A DNA stretch of 64,000 bases from Neoceratodus forsteri (lineage: Eukaryota; Chordata; Ceratodontiformes; Ceratodontidae), in the NCBI GenBank assembly GCA_016271365.2, contig CM057453.1:500067001-500131000 (forward strand). Reading direction: 5' to 3'. The translations under genes and the position numbers were made by a program. Below the pieces are notes generated by a model that was not told where the DNA came from, searched no databases, and worked only from the letters and a program-made list of their open reading frames with translations. This document shows, one piece after another, positions 55,935 to 64,000 of the stretch (its first letter is position 1; the number at the start of each line of letters is the position of its first letter).

Positions 55935-56961
55935 AGAACGGAGAAGTGGCTAGTGGCATATGGCATATAATAAGCATGTTAGAGAAAGTGTAATCTTTGG
56001 GGGTGAAAGTGGGGACTATTTATAGAAGATGGACAACTAACCTCCAGGATCCACACAATGGAGCAAGAATAGAAGCTACCAGAAATAAAGCACAGAGGAA
56101 AGATATCCAATAGTTAGGATGAGGGTAGACATTTTAGGAGGAGTAGGCAGTAAGGAGGTGGTGATAAGAGAAAAGAGAGCGAAGATTAAGGTGCAGAAAA
56201 TGCTGAGAAACAAACTAGTTATTTGGCTAGGAAGTAGAAGATCACACAAGTTTATAAGAATTCAGATGCCCTCTAGTGGCAGTGGAATATAATGCTGAAT
56301 GAGAAAGTAGGAGATAGTTGAAATAACATCCCACTCCCACTGGGCGTGGCAATGAGCCACCACAACTATATAACTAATGCCAGCCAAGGGTGGGAGTGGT
56401 GGGGGGCGGGTGGGGAGCAACCACGAAGCGGCTGCCGGGCGACCGAAGAGCTAACCGCCTGTTTGCAGACCGTTTGCAGTCCTGTCCCTACGGAGAAGCC
56501 TCACAGTGAGGTGAGTCCAGAAGTCAGCAATTCAGCAGTGATACTTTGTCCAGCCAAGAGCAGTATAACGAAGTCCTGCTAAGGGGACTAGTAGTAAGGC
56601 TTGAGCAAAACTGTGCTTTGGGCAGCCTGTGAAAGTACACAGCAAGCCAGATCACCTAGTGTTGCTAGGGAATATTTGAAACTGGCACCAGGTTTGTAAA
56701 AGCGCTCGCTAGTATATCGAGAATCTTACCATTGAAATGGGAACTAGCAGCACTAACCCTCATTTGGGCAGGTTCTTAACTTTTTTAAAAGGGCTCTTTA
56801 TCAACAGCTTGTGACCGGAGAAAGCTCCGTTTCTAATCACAAGGTTAAATTGTTCCGGGCGTCTCAGTTCAAAAAAGGCGCCAAAATTTATATCTGGGGA
56901 CAAAGGGCTTCAGCCTTGTATGCTAGCAAAAGTTCCATGAGGCAAGGAGGTCGGCAAATTA

Positions 56962-57282
56962 CCTGGGATCCACAGGGTGAGCATCGCAGTGTGCTCCAGG
57001 GCAGGGAAGCCCTCCTTGAGCAAGGTCTGGGATCCTCAGGGCGAGCACTGCAACGTGCTCCAGGGCAGGGAAGCCCTCCTTGAGCAGGGGCTGGGATCCT
57101 CAGGGCGAGCGTTGCAGCGTGCTTCAGGGCAGGGAAGCCCTCCTTGAGCAGGGGCTGGGATCCTCAGGGCAAGCGTCACAGCGTGCTCAGGGCAGGGAAG
57201 CCCTCCTTGAGCAGGGGCTGGGATCCTCAGGGCAAGCGCTGCAGCGTGCTCCAGGGCAGGGAAGCCCTCCTTGAGCAGGGGA
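56962..57282. repeat. 64-bp minisatellite at the LINE 5' end
   Basis: GCAGGGAAGCCCTCCTTGAG begins at 57001, 57065, 57129, 57192 and 57256 (periods 64, 64, 63, 64). A further partial unit precedes it from 56962. GC-rich; each unit carries GGGATCCTCAGGG. It forms the extreme 5' end of the minus-strand Rex1-like LINE copy 2. Confidence 0.9.
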
Positions 57283-57290
57283 TATAGAGA

Positions 57291-58110
57291 TATTGTTTTA
57301 AACAAGGCAACTCTAGAAGCTTTAGTCTGTAGTGCAAAAATGTTTATTAAGTGAAAATGCCATCCATCCTTTATCACATCCATTAACATAGCTCCACCAA
57401 TCTCTGCACTTTGTAATTGTCTTTAAATAGAATTCCAATACCATCACACCTTTTGGGTCATTGAGACCAGAAAGATGCTCCATGAGACCACAATTTTTTT
57501 GCTGCAGAAATTTCATGCAGTGTTTTAATCTGGTATCTTGCATAAACATTACATTTCTAGAGAGAGAATCTAATATTGCCATAGTTGTAGTTGTCTTCCT
57601 GTATGTCTTCATACTATTATTATTTATTGAACTGGAAAGTCTGAAACACCCATACACATTTAAGTTAGTTATGGAGGAGACCTTCAACTTTAGTCTTAGT
57701 CTGAGACCTTGTTTTCCATTTAATCTTTTTAGCAACCAAAGATTCTGATTCATCTTGGTCAGAAGATTGACCATGGACAGATGAAGTGACGGATGACGTC
57801 TCCGAGTCCTCCTCATCACCCTCCATGTCACCATACTGTTTCACAGTGGCTAACACAGCAAATTGATTCTGAGTCTGTATCCTATTGGACCGAGATACCT
57901 TTTGTTTAATTGTACATTTCCTACCTCGTTTCCTGGAGGAAACCACCACAATGTCAGTATCCTCTGGGGGAAGAGGAAGGGCTATTTCAGCCTGAGAACT
58001 AGACTGTGCTGCCATTGACTTCCCCATTGTGAGGTCAGCATAATATCACCCTCTATAGGTGTCTCTGAAGAACCGTTTCTTCTGTTCTCCACTGGCTTCC
58101 ACAACCATGT
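57291..58110 (-). pseudogene. Tx1-like LINE, ORF1 end and ORF2 endonuclease start
   Basis: ORF1's acidic tail (GDMEGDEEDSETSSVTSSVH, about 57800) is followed by the ORF2 start. The endonuclease begins ITNLNVYGCFRLSSSI (about 57640), then MAILDSLSRNVMFMQDTRLK (catalytic Glu now Asp, from QET) and FHLINIFALQTKASRVALFK (about 57320). It ends at 57291 where another LINE has inserted. It resumes at 52454. Confidence 0.7.
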
Positions 58111-60040
58111 GTTGTACTGCATCTGGTGCAGGTGCGGTTAAACTATCTCGAGAAATACCCATATTTTGTACATCTGGTTCTTGAGGAGTGTCTACTACCC
58201 TTGTCCTCCTCCAATGATCTGCTCTTCTTTTGAAATCTTCGAGCAGTGTCTTCCTGCCCCTCTAACTTGCCCTATTAAAATCAGATCACCTTGATCCAAA
58301 CCACCCCCCTTATTGTGAGAGTCCCATGGTCACTGCCTATATGAGTGCCCCTGCTCCTTGCATAGATTACATTTGAAAGGATTTGGACATCGTAAGCTAA
58401 TATGACCATACTCAAGACATAAATTACAACAAGCCACACCACAAGCTGAACTCAAATGCCCACATGACCCACATTTATGAGAAGCGCCTTCGTTTTACCC
58501 TAAACTTCCAGCCACGTGTCCATACCTCTTCTATGTCAATAACTGGTATAGGAACAGCTAAGACCTCACAGCATTGTTTTAACCAGTATACATTAATACA
58601 GTTATCCCTTTGTTCCAAAAAGCAATAGTTATAATTTTATAGTGGGTTTCGTCAAAGGAATGACTGGAAAAGGGCTCATAATGCTGAATTCATCAACTGA
58701 TCATATTTAAACCAGAACCTGTCAAAGACTTCACTGTTTTAAAACTTATATCAAACATTGGTTCCCCAGAAACATTATTAGTGCAAGGTGCATCTTCCTC
58801 CCTTAAGGATTTCCTTCAGAGTTTCTTTGTGAGGCTTCTTCCTCTGTAATTTCCTTTCTTGACCATCAGGTACATCCTGAATTTGGGGAGGATGCTCAGA
58901 ACTGCTGCTAGCAGCATCAGTATCCACAGCTTCAGGCTCCGTTATATCTTGCTGAGCAGTATCTAAATGTTTGCCCATGGTCTGTGTCTGGGTAGTGCCA
59001 TTTTCTGCACAATGTACAACAGTTTCTTCTACCACTTCTACATTTATATTCATATCCTGGGCTAAAAGCCATTCTAACATCCTCTGTAGCAGATTTTGCA
59101 GTACTTAAACAGTTTTAGGTGTGCCACACTGCATTTGCCCTGCTAAATTTTCTGTATTTCTTGGTAACATGGGGCATCCATCAGGCCTTCGTATACATTC
59201 TGCTTTCAGCAGAGTATCTTCTACAGACCTGCCCTCTTGCTTCTGTCCAGCAGTGATATTTTCACCAAGTCCACTAGCCCGGTTCCTCACCGACCCCAAC
59301 CTTTTATTTGTCTTCTGTATTGGGCTCTTTACTTTGCTATCTCAGCCAGGTTGTTTTTTTCAATCTCTTACTCTACCCAAGTTTAAACCGTGCTCCCACT
59401 TCAGCTGAGGCTGGCTCGAGTTCAGAACATTTCTGGGCGGTAAACCACAGTCACTATTGTTTACTGGGCTAAACACATAAAGAAACACAGTCACCTGATG
59501 AATTAATAGAAGCAATATCTGATGAGACTCCCATATCCTCTTCATCATCTGCTCTCACTGTTTTAGTCAATTTCGTTCCAACAGATGACAGTTCAGAGCC
59601 ACGGCTATCAATGTTTCCCTTTGATGTCGGGATGCCAGAACTGACACCTGTCACAGGCTTTGCTGACTGTGTAGGTGCTGTAAGAGACTTTCTTTAGCTT
59701 TAGCCAGTTTTTCTTTTTCCAGCACAACACATGCTCATCTTCTGCTACCATGTTTAGTAGCAGCCTACAAACTCCTTTTAAGCTTCCCCCCCTCCAACAA
59801 AAACACAGACTGCTTTGTTACAGCACTTTCTTCTTGCTCAGCAACTTTACCCAAGTTGTCATCAGCAGCACTTTGCTGCTGTACAGAAACATCTGAAATT
59901 ACACTCTGGACCTCTGAAATAGGTGTGTTACGGAAGGATGTCAATTCCCCTACACCTGCCACATCCTCTCCACCTTCAGCCAGGTTGGCCATCTTGCCAG
60001 CTGTCAAGACAACCAGACGTTCCCCCTACAGGAGAGATGG
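58111..60040 (-). pseudogene. Tx1-like LINE ORF1 with CCHC zinc knuckles
   Basis: The N-terminus opens near 60007 (MTAGKMANLAEGGEDVAGVG). A low-complexity Ser/Glu-rich region follows, in several frames. Zinc knuckles lie at 58350-58475: CGSCGHLSSAC, CNLCLEYGHISLRC and CNLCKEQGHSYRQ, with the last Cys converted to a stop. This layout fits Tx1-group ORF1, a nucleic-acid-binding protein. Many stops. Confidence 0.65.
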
Positions 60041-60244
60041 GGAAGTTTCCCAGTGTGCTACGCCAACATGCCCTTCCATAAAACTGTCTATGAACTGTCT
60101 AAGACAGTGTATGGGTGTTCATGTGCGAAACGGCTGCCACTATACGTTCACAGTCACTTCACTATCAGTCTCTCACTGCATGTAAAGCACTAAATAAATG
60201 ATGATTCTTTTTTGAAAAACAGGAGAGAAGAGATAGAAAAACAG

Positions 60245-60850
60245 AATTTATAGAGGAAGGAAGGAAGGAAGCACCGTGGGAAATGCACCAAGAAAATAGA
60301 GAAGGAAAGGAAAGGAGTTGGTAAAGGGAGCAGTGATGTGTAAGATGAGGTGAGTCAGTAGCAAGGCGGCAAAAGGAGTGAAAGATAGGGTCCAGTCTGG
60401 CAAGGGTACATCTGGGGGCACCTCCATAAGCAATAAATCTGCAGAGTTCAACAGCAGTAATATCATCTTGAAAACAACCTCATGCTGGACATGGAGAGGA
60501 AAGCAGGATTTATTCCTGTGAAGAGCGCCACACTTGGGGTGCAATATCTTAATGATGGCATCAACATGGTCGAGAGGACTGTTCAGCCATATATCGAGGT
60601 ACATAAAACAGGGGATAACATCAAAGGGGACACCACTGAGGGTTTTAAAAATGGGGGACTGCTTGAGCTTACTAAGCTGTTAGTGAATGACAAATAATAC
60701 AGTGAGTTTTCTTGGCATTCAACAACCATTGGTTATAGCAGAACCAGCACTGGACTGTGTCAAAATAACCCTGTAAGCAGGCAAGGAAAAATGTTGTTGT
60801 CCAGCAGCCCAGGACAATAGGGAAGCACTGTTCAGACAACCAGATTGTGC
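60245..60850 (-). pseudogene. LINE reverse-transcriptase thumb fragment
   Basis: Minus-strand frames read VQCWFCYNQWLLNAKKTHCI (about 60700), then YLDIWLNSPLDHVDAIIKIL (about 60545-60600) and CGALHRNKSCFPLHV then LLLLNSADLLLME. This follows the pattern 'kYLGiwLD..lsf..HI..i..K...l.RNrs.f....' of CR1/Rex1-group RT thumbs. Truncated at both ends. A GGAA microsatellite (60257-60275) lies at its 3' edge. Confidence 0.55.
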
Positions 60851-61975
60851 AGTTTAAATGCCTGCCGAGCAACAGAGTTTTTCTGGCAGTTTCGTGCATG
60901 CACTGGATTTTACACGTCCGCATGCATGATTGCCGAAGGGGGTTGTGCCATGGATGTCTGCCAGAGTAGGAGCTGAACGGACTCACAATCACCAGGATTA
61001 CCAGGGGAACCGTAAACATCATGTGACCTGGCATTGGGAGATCAGGTGATCCAGGGCTGTCTTGGGAAGTTGTAATGCCATCAGCCAGTCAGTGAGTCTC
61101 CTCTCCTGTCCGCTCTCCACCCCAAAATACAGAAGCCCTAGGCATCCAATGGGACTGGAAGAGGAGGCAAAATAGGCACTGGAAACCAAAGTGTAGTTAT
61201 TACCTCCAAGCAGCAGACCACCTTCTGAGCAGTGGGAGAAATAACCAGTAGCGTGTAGTTGCACCATTTGCTCGGGAGCACTCATTTGAGCCAGAGCAAG
61301 CTCTGTGTGCGTCGGTGATCACTGACCTGCAGTGTTTTTTTCTGAGGAGTGGAACCTAATTACAAAAAACACAGAAAAAGTAGCACAGAGAAATATAAAA
61401 CGCTCTTTAAAGAGCTGAGTGCTGTGCTGACATTTCCATTGGCGCTTGTGTGTGAGGACGGCCCGCGGAGGTCTAGACTGGGGGGAAGGGTAGGTTTAGG
61501 TTCTCACGTTCATGTGTCGGTCTACTGTCAGAGAGCTTGGGAGAGTGGTGGACTTCGGGTCGGACTGGGGTGGGAGGCAGGAGCTAAAAAGTTATCTACA
61601 GTGGGGAAAGAAGACTTAGTTAAAAAAAAAAAACATAAAACACACAAAAAGGCTGTGAGTCACTGTGACTTTACTGAAGCTTGCCTGTTGGCTGTTGCAG
61701 GCTAAGGGGGTTGAGTGAGACACAGTGAGGGAATTGGGACAGAAGGTTGAAGTCAGTGGCTAAGCAGTAAGGAGAGTATAGTGTGACTGCCTGGTGGCTA
61801 CTGGGGCAGGCTGAGGCTTAAGGGCAATAAAGGCACCCTAACCAAAAGCTGTTTAACAACATATTACAGAATAGACACACAGCTGAAAAAACAAATTCTG
61901 GCCAGAGCCGATAGGTCTGCAGTGGAGGAATTTGGGAAAGTATTATAAATCGCCAAAAGTCTGTTTTACAAAATG
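60851..61975. other. Unassigned
   Basis: No recognisable gene or element. A poly-A stretch (61621-61633) and purine-rich sequence occur near 61550-61640. Confidence 0.35.
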
Positions 61976-61979
61976 TAAC

Positions 61980-62720
61980 ACAGGCTCCTAAAGGCTTAAA
62001 GGTGATTTCAAGAGGACTAGGAAATCAACTTTTGGAATGCAAAACACATTTTGGGCAGGAGTTGAAACTGATAGCTGACACATTCATGATGTGCTTTAAA
62101 GAAATGGCTATGTTGAAAATCTGGGGTAAAATATTGAATATTACCAAAGTTACGAGCCTGAATTGCAAAATTCAATGTAGGCTCATAATTTTTATTTTTT
62201 TAATATCAAACTTCCAACATAGCCTTCTTATGACCCCACCTCATGAACAAGGGAAGAGAAAATTTTCAACCTCCTATCGAAAGGTGATTTCATTCGGATA
62301 TAAAATCACCTTTTGGGATGTTAAAAAAAACATTTTGGCCAGGATTTGAAAAATGACAGCTGTCACATTCATGAGGTGCTGTACAGGTGTGGCAATGTTA
62401 TAAATTTGGGGTAAAAATATTGAAAAGTACCAAACTTACGAGGCTGCATTCACATAATTCAGAGTAGGCTCATAACTTTGTTCGTTTTCAATATTTTTAC
62501 ACCAAATTTTCAACATAGCCTTCTTATGACCCCACCTCATGAACAAGGGCAGAGACATTTTTTACCTCCTGCCTGAAAGGTGATTTCACTCAGGGACTAC
62601 AAAATCACCTTTCGGTACAGATCTGCCTAATAAGAATGCCACTGTTCATGATGTGGGGTCCCACAGAAGGCATGTTGAAAATCTGGGCCAAAAATATGTA
62701 GAAATGCCCAAGTTATGGCA
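61980..62720. repeat. Tandem palindromic units of about 290 bp
   Basis: Two successive units, each with inverted arms: ...ATGGCTATGTTGAAAATCTG then GGGTAAAATATTG (62105) against TTCCAACATAGCCTTCTTAT then GACCCCACCTCATGAACAAG (62213); and again at 62392 against 62508. The right arms are 296 bp apart and the left arms about 285 bp. A third left-arm-like segment is at 62640-62700. Related to 49460-49985. Confidence 0.7.
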
Positions 62721-62859
62721 CTAAGTTCAAAACCCCATTGAAATACACTGAACAGAATACCTGTTTCTTCAGTCCGTGGTCCAGCTTTGAAGAGAGAAGA
62801 GTCTGTGGTCCAGAGAAGATTACGGCGTTTTTTTAACGCGATGGGTAAGGGCCTGGGGG

Positions 62860-63310
62860 GTGCGAGGTGGTGGGTGGTGAGTGGGAGGGTCGGGTGGTAT
62901 TAATCGCCACAAAAGACATCGATGGACGGTTTTCTTTTTACAGGTAAAAAATAAAAGAAAAAGGCAGGACCGAGGATCCCTGATCGCGACACTTGGGGAC
63001 TGGGCACCCCAGTGTCACAGTTATGTTTCTGGGGTGGGCTAGTGGCTGCTGAGAGGAGGGTCGGTGAGTGGAGAAAAAAAAGAAACCGGCATCACCGAAG
63101 ATCCCCAATTGCCATAACTGGGGACTAGGGCACCCCCAGAGTCATAGCCATGCTTCGGGGCCAGAGGGAGGAGGGAAGGTCTGGGGAGAAAAGTTAAAAA
63201 GGCATCAGGGGAGAGCAGGATCGTGTCACTGTGAGATTGGGCACCCCCAGTGTCACTGCTATGTTTCGGGGTGGGGGGATGGGTACTGCAAGGAAGGTCG
63301 GGTGGGGGGG
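62860..63310. repeat. Imperfect tandem repeat, about 120-bp unit
   Basis: GGGCACCCC-AGTGTCA...TATGTTTC-GGGGTGGG recurs at about 63003, 63129 and 63242 (spacing about 126 and 113 bp). A GGTCGGTG and A-rich block lies between units. About three and a half units. Confidence 0.6.
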
Positions 63311-63359
63311 AATTTTTATTTAAAACAAATGTAATTAATAAAATACAGTAGGTGGCGGT

Positions 63360-63620
63360 CACAGTGGAACACGGCCCACTCTGCCGAAATCTCCCTCCCA
63401 TTAGCCATCTGTTGTGTCCTCTAGTACAGGCCTCCTTATTTTCTTGGAAGAGTTTCTGATTCTGCACTGAGCTGATACCCTTTAGGTATTTAAAGGTTTC
63501 TATCATGTCGCCTCTGTTTCTCTTCTGTTCCAGGGAGTACATGTTTAATTCTTTAAGTCTTGTCTCATAGGGTTCATGGTGGAGGTCCCGAACCATCTTT
63601 GTAACTCTAAAACTTCTCAT
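63360..63620 (-). pseudogene. CR1-like LINE ORF2 C-terminal fragment
   Basis: Encodes RVTKMVRDLHHEPYETRLKE, LNMYSLEQKRNRGDMIETFK and YLKGI. This matches the well-known CR1 pattern 'rAtK.i.gl.h.sYeeRL.eL.l.SLe.RR.RGDLI..yk.LkG'. Truncated at both sides; the C-terminal frame runs into the tandem repeat to its left. Confidence 0.75.
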
Positions 63621-64000
63621 TTCATCCAGTGCACTTCATTCATTAGATAATGGACTTATGGACTGCTCCACTCTTGCCTGTATCTAGGCCATTAATGTCC
63701 CCCAGTAGGCATTACCTGACCATGAAGCCTGCTAAAATGGAACTTACTGTTTAAATAAATTAGCACTTGTAGTTATGATAGGGTGGACCAATTCACAGAA
63801 AGTATAAACCCTCCGAAGCAAGCACACTGTTTAGTAACGGTAGCACAACAAAGTAGTGAAGTCTTTTTAGTGGATCAATTTGGGCGACTCCAATACGGCA
63901 ACTGTGTTTTCAGTGATCGTGTCTTTACAGCAACTGTTATTAGCAACAACTGTGTTTTCAGGATACTCAGAGTCAATGTGCGACTCGGAGTTAGAATTTA
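63621..64000. other. Unassigned window end
   Basis: No feature recognised. A short direct repeat occurs near 63900-63960 (GCAACTGTGTTTTCAG and CAACAACTGTGTTTTCAGG). Confidence 0.4.

Larger units (their letters stand above)
52463..57282 (-). mobile_element. Rex1-like LINE with 2A motif, copy 2, with 5' minisatellite
   Basis: Inserted into the Tx1-like LINE. The 3' end is an (AAAT)n tail at 52463-52480. Flanking TATGGAGA (52455-52462) and TATAGAGA (57283-57290) look like a target duplication (7 of 8). The layout from right to left is a 64-bp minisatellite (56962-57282), a 5' UTR of about 1 kb, leader with 2A and endonuclease, RT, C-terminal part and 3' UTR. Stops and frameshifts in the coding region. 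It is longer and better preserved than copy 1. Confidence 0.8.

Noticed and set aside
57036..57389. Repetitive peptide (RIPAPAQGGLPC units) as a tandem-repeat protein
   Set aside because: It is a translation of the 64-bp minisatellite, with one deletion shifting the frame; no start context or flanking domain supports it.
61349..61705. A 118-codon plus-strand frame as a host exon
   Set aside because: No recognised domain, Lys-rich low-complexity end over a poly-A run, and no splice context I can support.
1..64000. CRISPR arrays or bacterial-type operons
   Set aside because: No regularly spaced short repeats with unique spacers and no bacterial gene organisation; the content is vertebrate retroelements.

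Overview
This window looks like intergenic DNA from a very large, transposon-filled vertebrate genome. The mix of DIRS-type tyrosine-recombinase retrotransposons, a Ty3/gypsy element with integrase ahead of reverse transcriptase, and CR1, L2-like, Rex1-like, Tx1-like and L1 LINEs suits an amphibian (salamander or caecilian) or a lungfish. I cannot name the species. I recognise no host protein-coding exon, tRNA, rRNA or CRISPR array. Almost every open reading frame that makes sense belongs to a decayed mobile element with stops or frameshifts.

Layout. 1-3940: two same-family DIRS copies on the minus strand, the left one apparently sitting inside the right one. 3941-9030: mostly unassigned, with a degenerate minisatellite, a purine-rich tract and a LINE tail with a GATA/GACA microsatellite. 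9030-15850: two L2-like LINEs meeting tail to tail near 12290; the minus copy is split by a SINE with a tRNA-Glu-like head and a target duplication. 16104-20070: a DIRS with inverted termini and an internal complementary region, whose middle has been replaced by a LINE fragment. 21195-29246: a Gmr1-like Ty3/gypsy element with two LTRs, a 5-bp target duplication, a SCAN-like gag and the order PR-IN-RT-RH; a hairpin-bearing element sits in its 3' LTR.

29300-38700: a CR1-type LINE split by a DIRS (29805-37193), which is itself split by an ORF1-only L1 (31081-32682). A short palindromic MITE also lies in the CR1. 38795-42200: Rex1-like LINE copy 1. 44098-49459: a GC-rich DIRS with clear ITR and ICR structure, inserted in a palindromic repeat family. 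50151-50535: a fold-back MITE. 50560-60040: a Tx1-like LINE interrupted by Rex1-like LINE copy 2 (52463-57282), which begins with a 64-bp minisatellite. 60245-63620: LINE fragments, tandem palindromic units of about 290 bp and a tandem repeat of about 120 bp.

The most notable points are: the 2A-like GDIEPNPGP motif behind a hydrophobic leader in both Rex1-like LINE copies; the Gmr1-type pol order with a SCAN-like gag; the ORF1-only (HAL1-like) L1; and the three-level nesting. Clade names rest on motif recognition and element architecture; no database search was possible.
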